In this document: positions 20,801 to 31,732 of the stretch, in pieces
Numbering within the stretch: position 1 is the stretch's first letter
How the letters are laid out: each line of letters starts with the position of its first letter
Assembly (NCBI GenBank): GCA_030248135.1
Contig: JASANC010003089.1
Span: forward strand, 62,001-126,000
Direction: 5' to 3'
Origin: Theristus sp. LFF4_11
Lineage: Eukaryota > Nematoda > Chromadorea > Monhysterida > Xyalidae
Length of the DNA stretch: 64,000 nucleotides
Notes under the pieces: generated by a model
Told to the model about the DNA's origin: nothing
Database searches by the model: none
The model's input: the letters and a program-made list of their open reading frames with translations, nothing else
Translations under genes and position numbers: made by a program

Positions 20801-23031
20801 GCTGAAAAACCAAAACGACAACACTGAAAATGGCAATTGGCAACAGTTGTTGTTGCTAGGGAGCTTTTTGATTGGTCACCAAGTTTCTCGAAACTATCTG
20901 GGCATGTGAAACCCGGATATCAATAAAAAACTTCAACAGTCAAACTCTACATTATTACAGGCAATCAGCTGATTGGTTGGTGATCACGTAACTCATTATT
21001 GCTGTAGAGGCGGAGTCTGTCCAGCACAGAAAACATGCATCACGTGGTCACCAGCCAATCCGCTGATTGCCTACACATCAGAATTCGACTGTAGCCGGCA
21101 TTTGCACACTCACTGTCGAGAGGCCGAAACTGCAGCTGCCAGGTCGGCTGGTGTTCGAGTGGCGGCGGTGGTGGCGTCGTGATTGGCGGCATGCACGCCA
21201 TGAAACTGGTGCCAACAATGTGCAACGGTACGTGCACCAACGAGGACGCCAGTAACACGGCAAGCACGATCAGCCACGGATGCGGCAGCCATCGACGACC
21301 GGCGCGACTCTTCAACGGACGACTGATGAACCACAAACTGCAAACAAAACAGAATTGGATGATCAACGAATTATACAGCATTCCGTGATCGAAATTCGCA
21401 GCGCATATGCGTCTATAGCTGATTGACTGGTGAGGCACGTGATGCAGAGGCATTACTGTGGACGGTGGAGTCTGTCTTAAAGAATGCATCATGTGTGTGG
21501 TCGCCCACCAACACAATCAGCTGTTGTACATGATGTAAACTATATTTTCAGGTCACTTTTATGCTGGTCATCTGTAAACCTGTCACTTTTTCGCAGAATG
21601 CAGAATGAATCACAGACACTCCCATTGTTCTTTATTCGCTAGCGGCTCTGTGTTGCGCGAAAGAAAGTGACTGGTTTTAACATATACCGTAAAGTCTTGC
21701 ATATAAGGTTCCTCCCACTTATAAGACCCCCACCCAAAAGTGGGCGGAGTGTCACACGGCGGGAAACCAAAAAAATTAAACTTTTGATTTGGTCGAAATC
21801 CTACCCCATTTATAAGGCCCGGAATTCCTAATGTTTGCTTTATAAGACTTTATAAGACACAAAATTCCACTTTTTTCAGAAATTTTTGATTTTCAAATTT
21901 ATATAAGCAGACCTTATATGCAAGACTTTACGGTATACAAACAGGAAAACTTGAAAAAAACGCTTCTGCTGACCGCTCGAGCGAGAACGCAATCAACTGC
22001 CACTTGGACGACATCGCCGTCAGACGCGCCAACGGAGCGACAATGAAACTGTAGGTGGCCATCGGACCGAGCAACTGCGGGCGACCATGGAGCAGGTAGG
22101 ACGGCAGAGCCTGTGCGGTGGCCGACAGCAGCAGCACGCAGTCGCACAGCGCCAGGCCGCAGATGTGCCACGACAGGCGGCTGCCCCAGCGCGACGAACT
22201 GCGCAGCCTGAACAGGGGTGACGCAGAGGTGCGGCGCGTTTTGCAACTCCGGAGGCAGTATGGGCTGATTGATTCGGTTGCTGCTTTTGAGCAACACACC
22301 AGCACCACACAACCAAACAACCAGTTATGGGTGTCCGTCATGCTACACTTGGTTCATATACAGTTTCACCGAAGTTTCCTGCTGTTTGCGAAATGAAAAA
22401 AACCGGGTGGATGACGGATGGGTGCAAGCATCGTCCAATCAGCAAGTTTATCCACTCAACTAGTGTCCCGTCGATCACCTGAGCTCTGATTTTGAGTTTT
22501 TTGGAGGCAACAATCAACTCGACGTCACAATCAGCAAGCTTGTCCAATCCAGGCCAGCCAGTGTCCCGTCAATGATTCCAGTGCACGTTTCACCGAACCG
22601 GACAACAAAAAAATCAAAGATCAGCATGAAAACTCATCAAGAGTCGTGATTTGAAAGCGCGCGCACACACACACACACCTCCGCAACAGCATCACATAGC
22701 CGATGAGGCCGAACAGCAACAGGCACGGCTTCACGCCGACGTCCAGCGCGAGACGGAACGCGTTGAACGGACGGACGTCGGCGTCGCCCGTCCAGAAGTC
22801 CGTCACATCGTGGCATCGCGGCAACAGCAGACGGTTGTGCGGCAGGGAATCGTGCGCCGCGTTCACGACGAGCTTTCGCAGCATCTGGGTGGCGTTCGCG
22901 TCGCGTCTGCTGTATTGAAAGCCGAACACGGACGAGCGCTCGTCGGCGTCGTCGTTGATCGTCGACTGTTGCTGCGCCGAGAGCATTTCAACGAAACGCG
23001 TCAGACTGACGTCCAGATTCGTGGTGAGCAT
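17823..23031 (-). CDS. class-A-like 7TM receptor (GPCR 1)
   Basis: Eight exons, all phases matching: 23031-22679, 22207-21962, 21337-21114, 20801-20730, 20273-20155, 19451-19367, 18998-18850, 17990-17823 (471 aa). Plasma-membrane receptor, ligand unknown. TM1 contains CLLLFGLIGYVMLL. TM2-3 follow in LALCDCVLLLSATAQALPS and IVAPLARLTAMSSKWQLIAF, ending in LER where DRY is usual. TM4 is HPWLIVLAVLLASSLV and TM5 is LLLGVLFQCPTPFFVMLVV, with a Ser/Arg/Gln-rich third loop after it. TM6 lies in exon 6 (LVLLCGQWLL) and TM7 has TLLILHSATNWLCVW. The N-terminus of about 90 residues lacks an obvious signal peptide. The last residues and stop lie in a MITE; a GTACTG donor after LLAQ could instead lead to another exon. 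GPCR 2 (40971-43419) shares the TM7 motif. Confidence 0.8.
18100..18840. other. large intron of GPCR 1, no separate gene
   Basis: Contains inverted words (CCACTGGCAGC / GCTGCCAGTGG, 18400-18460) and GGGACA-type repeats, suggesting decayed repeats. No ORF with features. Confidence 0.4.
19499..19642 (+). mobile_element. MITE D, intact copy
   Basis: Inverted ends CAGTTCATACTGACGTATG and CAGTATGAACGG-type with internal GACGTAC/GTACGTC palindromes. Lies in an intron of GPCR 1. Serves as the uninterrupted reference for 13823-15488. Confidence 0.7.
19737..19852 (+). mobile_element. MITE A fragment
   Basis: CTAGCTGATTGGCTGGCGTTG ... ATGCATGCATTCTGTG ... CACGCATCAATCAGCTATAA: imperfect palindrome of the family best seen at 20937-21092. 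Confidence 0.6.
19853..20087 (+). mobile_element. MITE B, copy 1
   Basis: Ends ...AAACGTGTCCCACTGAAATGACGTCA and TGACGTCATTTTAGC..GGACACGTTTGAATAAATCCACAATAG. Two other copies lie at 20477-20689 and 39018-39247. Confidence 0.75.
20477..20689 (+). mobile_element. MITE B, copy 2
   Basis: CTATTTTTTTTAAACGTGTC at the left and CGTTTGAATAAATCCACAAT(AG) at the right; terminal CTATT/AATAG-like inverted ends and internal TGACGTCA motifs. Intronic in GPCR 1. Confidence 0.75.
20937..21092 (+). mobile_element. MITE A, full-length copy
   Basis: CAGTCAAACTCTACATTATT ... GGCAATCAGCTGATTGGTTG ... and inverted CCAGCCAATCCGCTGATTGC ... CAGAATTCGACTG followed by TA. About 155 bp, almost wholly palindromic. 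TA-flanked ends suggest a Tc1/mariner-type source. It ends 22 bp from the exon 3 donor of GPCR 1. Confidence 0.8.
21408..21545 (+). mobile_element. MITE A, diverged copy
   Basis: ATAGCTGATTGACTGGTGAG ... GTGGTCGCCCACCAACACAA(TCAGCTG). Intronic in GPCR 1. Confidence 0.6.
21573..21684 (+). mobile_element. MITE E fragment
   Basis: GTAAACCTGTCACTTTTTCGCAG ending in GAAAGTGACTGGTTTTAACA: partial inverted ends of family E. Confidence 0.5.
21686..21935 (+). mobile_element. TIR element with TACCGTAAAGTCTTGC ends
   Basis: 24-bp inverted ends (TACCGTAAAGTCTTGCATAT at left; its complement ends at 21935), flanked by TA. 250 bp, no ORF. Lies in intron 2 of GPCR 1, 27 bp from exon 2. Confidence 0.85.
22659..22678 (+). 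repeat. CA/GT microsatellite at a splice donor
   Basis: About eight CA units directly follow (on the minus strand) the last base of GPCR 1 exon 1, so the donor is the first GT of a GT repeat. Confidence 0.85.
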
Positions 23032-23109
23032 TATTTTCGATTATATTCGTTTTTTAGCGCAGAAAACACTTTGAATTTCAAGATGAACCAATTCGAATTC
23101 AGATACTAA

Positions 23110-24330
23110 TAGTTTAGTCAAATTCTCGTCGCTCCGTTCGCATTTCAGCGTCGAACAACGCGCCAGCAAGAAGCATTGTGACTTCTTCCGTCTCGTAGCG
23201 TTTTGCTGCTCCACATGGAATCGTATCTGTCTGAAGCTGGAAACACGGAACTGCGAGTCTTTCCAGAGAGGGCAGGAGCAGACACAGACAGCGTGGGGTC
23301 AAGTAAGACTACAGTAATGTGTACTTAAACGGGCAAGCACCCAAGAGACTGCAAAGGTCATACATTATTTCTAATTAACTGCGCGCACGCAAACACATCA
23401 TTTGTCCCCGCAGTCTCACGGCCCACAATGGGCGAAATCCAATCCCACTGCAATCGTAGCTTTCACGAATCCATCCGACCTCACAGTTCACACAGTTCGT
23501 CATGCACTTATCATTCTACATCTACATATTACCATATATTCGGTTTACGGTCAGTTTTATTTGTTACTCGAGACCGTCTGCTTAATTGCCAATAAACGCA
23601 TAATCACGTGATGCGCAACGCGCAACGACACCGAGGTAGCAAGCGCTTGCAGTGATTTATCAAGCCTTAATGCCGATGGTTCCGTTACACGAGACGAGAG
23701 CCAGCACTCCCACGTGTGTTTGCTCAAGTGTCGTGACCACGCGTGCTCTCAAGTTTCGTGTTTTAACAGCGTGTCATAACATTGTCATTAACAGCGCGTT
23801 AATGTAACGAGTCGGTCAAGCCCTCAGGTACACGCGTTCATTTCAATTGATTAGCTCGTAAAATTTCACGAAATTGACACTCACTGTTGTTGACTGAAAA
23901 TATTGTGAAAATAGAACTGAACAAAACAAGACGAATCAAAATGCTGTACAAAGCACAGAACAACACGTTTGCTGCTATGTATGTTTGAATAAACCTATCA
24001 CTTTTGTTTTCGAAGAATAAGTCGTGCGGCTTTTACCCTGCCAAAAGTGACAGGTTTATTCGGAGATGCTTTACGAAAGAAATTTTCACATGTTTATTCA
24101 CCTTCGTGCTGACAACTTTTCCGATACCATCTCAAAATTGCCGTACCTGTAGTGCAAAAAAATGTGAAAACGCACATAAACGGTGGTGTAGTGGTGAAGA
24201 CAGACAACAAAATCAGACAAAATCCATATAATTTAGAAATCAGTTGATAGAATGCAAAAATGCAGATGATCAGATGTTGGTTTGCTGTGTTGTTTGCAGT
24301 GCAAATTCCAAATTGCAGCTTTTTTGTTGT
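23110..24330. other. intergenic region between GPCR 1 and GHITM
   Basis: No gene seen. At 23975-24062 there are inverted words TTGAATAAACCTATCACTTT and AAAAGTGACAGGTTTATTC, a small MITE of the E type. The rest is AT-rich and unique-looking. Confidence 0.5.
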
Positions 24331-24334
24331 CCAT

Positions 24335-27300
24335 TCAACGACGCCGATTCTGCCCGCTGAGAATCATGGCGATGCGCATGAAGATGTTCAAGATGTCCAA
24401 ATAGATGCTGATCTGGCTGAAAACGAACAAAAACGGGAAATGAAAGGCACATTCACTAAATATAAAAAACCGGTTTTATTCCATCCCTAATGCGTTATCT
24501 CTATCATCGTTATCATTATTATCCCTAATCTCGCGTTATTGCACGCTTGCGAGTGCACGGAGACGTACCGTTGACGTACGTCAGCATCAGCTGAGCCAAG
24601 CTCAACCATTATTGCACACGCTGCAGATGCTTTCAACTGAAGCCAACAAACTGAAAGCAGTTCGCAGACTCACGCGTTCACTGGGTCGAACGGTTTCACA
24701 CCATACACCGGGTAGTGCTCTGCCGTTTTCACGACGCGCTGTGTGTCGTGCAACAAGAAACCGCCGAACAAAATCAGGCCACCGTAGATCGCGATCGACC
24801 AGACGCCTGGCAAAATCACAGAAATCAATCCACTTTGTATGATCAATTTTTTGGATTGTGCGCGCTGCGTTTGCAGACGTCGAAAGGAAACTGGTTTCCA
24901 TTTTTATGCAGCAATTCAAAATATCCTACGTTCAAAATAGCCCATTTAGTACCTCGGATCACTTTACCAATTTTGAATTCCCGCGTCATGCGTACCCATC
25001 CATAATGCTCGTATTGAGTCTCGGAAGCAAAATAAGAAATAATAATGAATATCAACGATTGAGTCAACAGGAAGGTCACGGGTTCAATGACAATCCCCAT
25101 TATCCGCCATTGTGGGGAGTGTTGAATAAAAAAAACCAAGGTTTCCTAAAGTAAACCTATCACTTTCTTTCGACAGAATACAAACCATGCGAAGAGTTAG
25201 AGTTACAGTAAAAAGAACGAATGTATCACGGTTTGGTTGAAATAAAAGAAAGCACAGCACAAAAAAGAAACATAAAACAAACATACTGCACAGTCGAACT
25301 TCATATTATGGCAATCAGCTGATTAGTTGGTTTGGTGATCATGTGATGCATGCTTTCTGTGCAGGAACAAAAACTCCACCTCCACAGCGAGCACGCATCA
25401 CGTAACCACCAACCACTGACAGAATGATCTATGATTCAGAGTGCGACTGTATCTCTGTAATTACAATTGTTTGCCCAAGCACAAACCTGCGCCCAGTGCG
25501 GAGCCGGGCGGCAAGAACCACGTGCCGAGAGTGCTCACAAAGACGACGCCGAGACCCATGGACAACGGACCAGCCATGTTCAGGAACTTGTCGCTCGGCG
25601 CGCACACGGCCACAGCGGACAGACCTGCAACACGTTCTGCGATTGGAGGCGGCCTCCGGAGCAAACATACGCACGTTGCTTTTGGACGATGCGACTCAAA
25701 ATGCTGTTAGCGTCGTTTCGTTTGGTGTCGCGACTCGATGCTTTTGCAGACATCGACTGTCACGTTTCATGTTTCACACGGCAATTGAAAATGTGCCTGG
25801 TGACGCAGCCGTATCTCAGCGACCCTTCACCAGTTTTCAATTCCAGCGTGAAATATGAAACTGTTTACATCTCCAAGCGCGCATTGAGCCGCAGAAGAAC
25901 CAAAATAAAAGACGATGCCATACAATGAAGAAACTGCGTCGCGTCAACACTCAGGCTGGTGTAGATTTTTGTGAAACCCATGTATTATCTTTTCTTTAAG
26001 ACCTGCGACTCAGGAGGTGAATGGAAACTAGTTTCAATCGTTATGTGGTAATTCAGAATAGCCTAAGTGACCCGGCCTTATTCAGGGGACTCGGATCCCT
26101 TTGCCAATATTAAATTCCCACATCGTGCATGAGACTGCTTACCCATCTATGCGCGCATTGAGACGCGGGACCAAAATAAAAGATATTATGCACTCTTTCG
26201 TCGCTCACAACACATTCCACAGGCGGACACACACACAAACACACTGGCACAGATGCGCGCGCAGCTGCAAATTGTGCGTCGCATGTTGCTTGTGGTCACT
26301 GTGTTGTGTTCACAACAGCGTGCATGGTCTTCTGAAATTATCTCGCAATAAACCGTCAAGCTGCAGGCATGTGAGCGACACAATGGAAACGTGTGGCAAA
26401 ACGAGAATACGCCAGACCAATTGCAGTTTCAGTAACTAACAGTTCGATAAAAAACACAAGACAATGAAGAAGAACCACAAACCGCCGACAACCCCAGCGG
26501 TGTACCAGGCAGCGCGCACCAGTACCGGACCCCCGAGGAAGCACATCGGTGCGAGCACGGCGCCCAGTGTGCCAGTGTGCAACAGCCATGCCACCTGACA
26601 ATCGTGGGCAGCGTTTTTTATTTTATAAAGTCAGGACAAGCCACAAGGGCATTGATGAAACGAGTTCAAAATGAATTGCAAAATGCAGAATCAGACCTGT
26701 TTCATGCCAACGCCCTCCGTGTATGGAATCGAGCGCAGCAACGCGCCGGTGCCAATGACGGCGGCCAGGGAGCCGAACAGGACCTGCATCCAAAGATACG
26801 GTCGATAAATTGGAATTAAGGATGGCAATCCCAAGCCAATCAAGCATGGATTCAATGGATCCAACTGTCTGATCACAATCAAATTCATTTTATCCATTTT
26901 ACAGTCAAAACTGAGTCAAAATAGGAATTTTGTGCATTCGGGCATTTGAATCGGTGACCGGCTCATTTTGACTGCACAGAACTGGGCACAGGGCCAATCA
27001 ATGAGTTCAATCGATGTTGCGCCACACCGTCGCACCGCGCACGCTGTACGTAAGACCAAAACCGAAAAGACGCAAACGCCCTAGCCGAAGCCACAAACGA
27101 ACGAACCCATAGCGAATTTCCGGCCATGATGCGCAACAGTGCCGGCTGACGAGCGACTGCTGCGGCGCTGGCTGCGGTCACCGCGAGACTCCCGCCGAGA
27201 TACGCGTACGTGCTGCGCACTCGCTCACGCACGTACGACGGCCACGCACTGCAAGCGTATCCGGCTTAGCTTAGGGTTACGTGCTGACATAGAGTTAGTT

Positions 27301-28375
27301 AGGGTCAGCAGGCCGCGATTTGGTGTTGCCATTCACGAACACGCATGAGACAGGAGTTCGGCTAAGCAGTCTTCCAGTCGATTAAAAGAAAACCTCTTGT
27401 ACAGTATGCTTGTTTAAAGCTGTCACCCTTTTTTTGCAGCAGAAAACAGAGCTGGCGAAACGTTTACAGTAGGACGCGAATGTATACAGTCGAACAGTAC
27501 CATTTCTTGTGACTGAACTTCTGTTTTCTCGCAATTCCGACCCCGTTCTTTGTTCCTTTAAAGAACATTCTGCGAGTAACAGTGACAGGTCCAAACAGAA
27601 CAGACATACTGCAGATGTGACACAACAACAACAGCAGCAGCAGCACTCACGCGGACTGTTCGATGATGCCCGTTTCAGCGGACATGCCGAGTCCGTAGTA
27701 GCAGAGTGCACCTGTGCCGAGCACTGCGCTGCCCGCCAATGCCATGCTGCCCACCTTGAATGCTGCAATCGAGAACTTTGATCGCAAACTTTTCTCGAAC
27801 TACGAACGTTGAAAATGCGATGCCGGAGCACCCGTCAATTGTGCTGCTGGATTCTTTCTGCTGCATCCATCCATTTTATTTCGCGAAAAAGCAGGAAACT
27901 CCTATAAAACTGTATGAACAGCATGAAATTCGGAGACCCAAAAAGCTGCAACTCAAAGATGACACCAAAAATGACATCGTGGTAGTTTTGTGCCATGATG
28001 AAATGGTCTCGCTGCCTCTCCACAACAACCTTGTGCGAAAAAAACGCAACAAACTCCGGAGGGTGATTTCAAAATGTTCAAGTTGAAAAAAAACTAAAAA
28101 ACCACCGCCGACGAACGCATGCCAGTCGTCGGTCCGAGCAGCCGTTCGCGCAGCGTCGGCGCCGCCGGTTTCGCGCGCAGCACGTTCGCTCGCGGCGCAA
28201 AGCCGAACTGAGTGCCCCGGGCGTACTGGCGTGCCACGGACGCTGCTGCTGACGGCTGCTGCTGCGCGCTCCTCAGCAGCAACACCGCCGACGAACGAAC
28301 GCCTGCGCGCGGTGCACTGATTGGTGGTCGTTTTGGAAAAACGCAATCTGCACATAGTTGTTCTAGACACCCCAA
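24335..28375 (-). CDS. GHITM: growth hormone-inducible transmembrane protein homologue (TMBIM5)
   Basis: TMBIM-family membrane protein; in mammals it sits in the inner mitochondrial membrane and affects cristae and ion handling. Seven exons after the first are frame-verified: 27762-27651, 27248-27107, 26783-26697, 26594-26483, 25624-25487, 24806-24674, 24416-24335. The 5' exon ends at 28117; its start (28375, or an acceptor near 28318) is uncertain, so the first ~60 residues are tentative. Family motifs in order: GTGALCYYGLGMSAETG, SIPYTEGVGMKQ, AWLLHTGTLGAVLAP, GGPVLVRAAWYTAGVVGG, SAVAVCAPSDKFLNMAGPL, FLLHDTQRVVKTAEHYPVYG, ISIYLDILNIFMRIA. The N-terminal part is Arg/Ala-rich, as in a mitochondrial presequence. 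Donors include GTTCGT twice and GTTTGT twice. Introns carry MITEs A and E and repeat F. Confidence 0.93.
24872..25040 (+). repeat. SINE-like repeat F, copy 3
   Basis: GACGTCGAAAGGAAACTGGT ... TTTTGAATTCCCGCGTCATG ... TCGTATTGAGTCTCGG. In a GHITM intron. Confidence 0.65.
25150..25287 (-). mobile_element. MITE E, copy in GHITM intron
   Basis: AAACCTATCACTTTCTTTCG at the left; ATAAAACAAACATACTGCAC at the right. Directly adjoins MITE A. Confidence 0.6.
25289..25450 (+). mobile_element. MITE A, full-length copy
   Basis: CAGTCGAACTTCATATTATGG ... GTTTGGTGATCATGTGATGC ... and right end GAGTGCGACTGT. In a GHITM intron, immediately next to a MITE E copy. Confidence 0.75.
25735..25920 (+). repeat. 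SINE-like repeat F, copy 4
   Basis: GCAGACATCGACTGTCACG ... CTCCAAGCGCGCATTGAGCC ... CCAAAATAAAAGACGATGCC. Confidence 0.6.
26005..26190 (+). repeat. SINE-like repeat F, copy 5
   Basis: CGACTCAGGAGGTGAATGGA ... AAATTCCCACATCGTGCATG ... GAGACGCGGGACCAAAATAA. The most diverged of the five copies. Confidence 0.55.
27398..27615 (+). mobile_element. MITE E, full-length copy
   Basis: TGTACAGTATGCTTGTTTAA at left and GTCCAAACAGAACAGACATA(CTGCAG) at right, about 215 bp. Lies between GHITM exons. Confidence 0.7.
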
Positions 28376-28836
28376 AAAAATTTTTCGAATCTACATCCAT
28401 CTGAGAAGTTTTTTCGGCTTAGCTATTATTTATCTAAAAAAATTCTCAGCCAGTTATTTAGATGAAAATTTTTGTCTTCGAAGCTAGGTTTTTTTCAAAA
28501 AGTCGGTTTTGCAATTTGCAGAAATTTGGTAAAAAATCTCTGCAAATGAAATTTGGTTTCTGCAAATTTCAAAAACACGACGAAAATGGTTTTTGTGCTT
28601 GTTAAATGGCATTTTTTCGCTCTGAGCATCATTTCTTAACGATGCGCAGAATTGCAATTGCCAATTGCATTGTTTTACCGCAGAATTTTTCAAAGATTCA
28701 GAAAAAAACACCAAAACCAAACCAGATTGCCAAACCAAACAAATCACCAATCATTCGTTTCAAATCATTCAACCAAACAACAACACAATCAATATCAAAT
28801 GAAAACCCTCATTGCTCAAATTAGGCAACCAAAGCG

Positions 28837-28989
28837 ATGGCTTCGGTCGGTTCGACGTTCGCAAAGGTGCAGTTCACTTTGTTCGGTTTGATTTTGTATC
28901 GCCTCTTCCCTCTTTGTTTTCATCCCCGGATACTGCATGCTTGCCTGCAGTTATACTCGGACCAGGAAATTGAATTCGTTCACGTTTGA
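28837..28989 (+). CDS. small ORF or spliced fragment inside a TIR element
   Basis: A 50-codon ORF, MASVGSTFAK ... SDQEIEFVHV. It may instead be two exons, since GCAAAG|GTGCAG and CCTGCAG|TTATAC would splice out 87 bp. AATAAA follows at 29038. No family recognised. Position inside a mobile element suggests a captured gene fragment. Confidence 0.3.
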   Translation: MASVGSTFAKVQFTLFGLILYRLFPLCFHPRILHACLQLYSDQEIEFVHV

Positions 28990-29126
28990 ATCGTTTTCAT
29001 TCGTCCGCGATACTGCCCTTGCCCGGCAAAATTGATGAATAAAACTGGTGCAGATACAGCAGATGAGATCGGCATTTCTGTACGCCAGCAGCTGTTCAGA
29101 TCCATCCATCTCAGACGGTAGAATGT

Positions 29127-29224
29127 TCAGTCAGCCTGTAAAACGCTGTGCGCGTCTTCGAATCGGTTGCTGAGATTCTCGAGAAGCTCGACGACAAACT
29201 TGCGCACCGTACCTCCGCCAATGT
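29127..29224 (-). pseudogene. exon-like fragment, C-terminus of an unknown protein
   Basis: After an ATAAG acceptor the frame reads IGGGTVRKFVVELLENL ... SVLQAD then stop. It looks like real helical coding sequence, but no partner exon was found upstream. It lies within the 28484-29613 element, so I read it as a possible captured terminal exon. Confidence 0.3.
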
Positions 29225-30136
29225 CTTATTTTTGCATCTTTTGCTGTGTGGATGATGGATCACTTCATTCTAATTCCAAACAGAAAGTCTAACAGCAAAC
29301 AATAATTTTCGATTTGATCTGATTCTGTTTTATTTTTCGAATTTGAAATACTCCGATTTTATTTACGAAGGCAACACAAAACGCCAATCATTGCGCTACA
29401 GCAACCGCCGAAACAACTGTTTTTGACAAAAAAACTTTGAAATTTCCATGTTGATGTAAAACCTCAGTCAAGCGCTAAGCACAAAATGAATATTGCAGAA
29501 CCAAAGTTTGTATGCAAATCTGTTTCTGCAATTTGCAGAAATCTGGTAAAAAATTTCTGCAAACGGTCCAAAATTTCTGCAAAAAACCGACGTTTTTCTG
29601 CAAAAAAAACCAGCTTCGAAGACATAAAATCAGTCAATTTTGCTCGAAATCGTTGAAATACGCGGAAAAACTTTTGGTAAAATACGCGTTTATATTTAAT
29701 TTTTAGCATATTTTAAACATTCTTCAGCTGTTTTTAATCGCTTTTCAGCGTTTTACCTTCTATCTATCTAATTTCCAAATTTTGGCCTCCCAAAGTCACA
29801 TGGCCTGCTCCCCGCCCAAAAATTTTGCAGCTATCTGGAAAATTTGCACCAGACATCTGTATCGCCCCCCCCCCCAAACCCCCAGCTCTGGATTCTGGAA
29901 CAACTATGAATATGGAGGTTGGATAACGAGGGAGGATTGGTCGTGCAGTCATTATTCAGTGGTGCTACCACTACCAGTTTTATAGAGCTTCGTTGTTCAC
30001 AGATAGTTTTGTGAAAAAGGGAACTAAGCTAAGACTAGGGTTGACATCAAGGATTGCCGGTCCAGTCCAGTCACTATTCAGTAGCGCCACCAGTTTTAAA
30101 AAGCTTTGCAATTTACACTGCTAGGTACATGATGAG

Positions 30137-31732
30137 TAGGGATGGATCCGGCAAATTTGCCGGAATCCGGGCCGGATCCGGCAAAAGCCCATTCCGGCCG
30201 GGCTGGATCCGGCAAAAATTGCCGGAATCCGGACCGGAATGGCCTTTTCATGTCTAAAAAACATCCACGCACATTTCGTCGCTCCTTCAATCACATTTTC
30301 AGCACAAAACAGCACAGGCACAGAAACAAAGTTAGCAAGACACAGCACGTGAATCAACCAAAAATTACAACAACAACAACTGACAAAATTCACATCGCAT
30401 AGGCATAATCAAGTGCAGGCAACACTCCATTCAGAAACATTATCTTTTCGGCGTTCTGAGCTGACAGACGAGATCGGCTGTACACAAACACCTGCCTGGC
30501 TTCAGAGAACATTCGTTCGCTTGCCACGCTTGTTGGTAGCGGTGCCAGGTATCTGCGCGCGATTGTCGATAGTTTGGGGTATTTCGACGAGTTCAGCCGC
30601 CAAAAGTCCAGCACTAGATCACTTTTGTCCGGTTCGTCGATAAAATCATCCGACTCGTACAGATTCATTTCGCCGCGCAGTTCGTCTTCGAGACTGGATT
30701 CGCCTAACGGGTTGCGCGGTCGCGCAGCGTGAAACTCGATGCCTCCGTAGAGGCCAGTCGATTTCTTTTTTGTTCGGGCTCGCGTTCACTTTCGTCATCG
30801 TCGTTGTTCGCGATCTCGGATGTATCGTCGCAGTTTGTGGGCGTCGCCGGTCGTTTCAAGATTTTCTTTGCAATGTGAAGTAGTTCACAACGAATCGCGC
30901 CCGCATTTCCGAAGACGACTGCTGTATTCTTGAATCGCGGCCACTTGAATCAACGTACGTGTCCATGATGTAGGATTCGTTGTGGAAAAGCGCACGGAAG
31001 CGTGTGTCGATGCTGGTCAGCAGCGTTTCTTTTGTCGTACCAATGCCACTCGCATCGACTTGTTCGATGCGCTGCTTCAGTGCGAAAATGCCGATATTTA
31101 GAAGTTAAAATCGAGCGGGGAGGGTTGAGCTACCCAATCTCGAATTTTGTCGTGGATGGGGGTGTCGATAAAATCTTGGGGTGGGGGAGTTCCGTTGGGG
31201 GGGGGGGGGGGGGTAATCGGGTTTAACGGGATCGCGGCACCCCCGCACACCCACGGTAACACACGTCGCTAAAATCGCTGGTGCTCTGGAGCTCACAAAA
31301 AACAACTGTTTGACAGCTAACTGAATATGACCAACGAAGATGGCTGATTTCAAAAAACCTGCTTTGTTCATCAACAACGTCGGCCAAAAGACGTGCACAT
31401 TGCTGGCAGCCACGTTTTTTATAGTGGACGATGCTGCACATAAGTTTACCACTCAAGACAAAAGCATGAACAATTTACCATTGAACAGAACACTAAACTA
31501 AAGAAACGCTCACTGATCACATGCCAAATGCACAACAACAAAACCAACAAAGCACCGAAACAAATTTGTCAAACAATTGAACAGCTCTGAAACGGACGAA
31601 TCAACTGGTAAATTCTCGGGTCTCGGCCATTCCGGCCGGATCCGGCAAAATTGCGCCGGAATCCGGACCGGATCCGGATCCAATTTTAGGCGCCGGAATC
31701 CGGAAACCGGACCGGAACCGGCTCCATCCCTA
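30137..31732 (-). mobile_element. hAT transposon relic, copy 3
   Basis: Ends TAGGGATGGATCCGGC and GGCTCCATCCCTA, perfect duplication ATGATGAG (30129-30136 and 31733-31740). 1596 bp. More diverged than copies 1 and 2, with a G-run insertion near 31195-31215 and a different set of frameshifts. Confidence 0.93.
30390..31080 (-). pseudogene. hAT transposase C-terminal fragment, copy 3
   Basis: The open part 30668-30390 holds SVASERMFSEARQVFVYS. Near 30915-30935 the frame reads KNTAVVF, one base longer than in copies 1 and 2, so this copy lacks their shared lesion. It has its own: an 8-bp insertion near 30945 and a missing base near 30770. Confidence 0.8.

Larger units (their letters stand above)
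28484..29613. mobile_element. nested TIR element with 8-bp target duplication
   Basis: Perfect duplication CTTCGAAG at 28476-28483 and 29614-29621. Inverted ends start CTAGGTTTTTTTC (left) and CTGGTTTTTTTT (right, complemented); both arms contain GTCGGTTTT and CTGCAAATTGCAG-like words. 1130 bp, no transposase recognised. The interior contains gene-like pieces at 28837-28989 and 29127-29224. Confidence 0.8.
28354..29907 (-). mobile_element. family I element split by a nested TIR element
   Basis: Outer ends ATAGTTGTTCTAGA and TCTGGAACAACTAT. The two arms (28354-28483 and 29614-29907) together reproduce the family I body seen intact at 62263-62620, including CGTTTATATTTAATTTTTAG and AAAGTCACATGG. 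The middle (28484-29613) is foreign. Confidence 0.75.
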
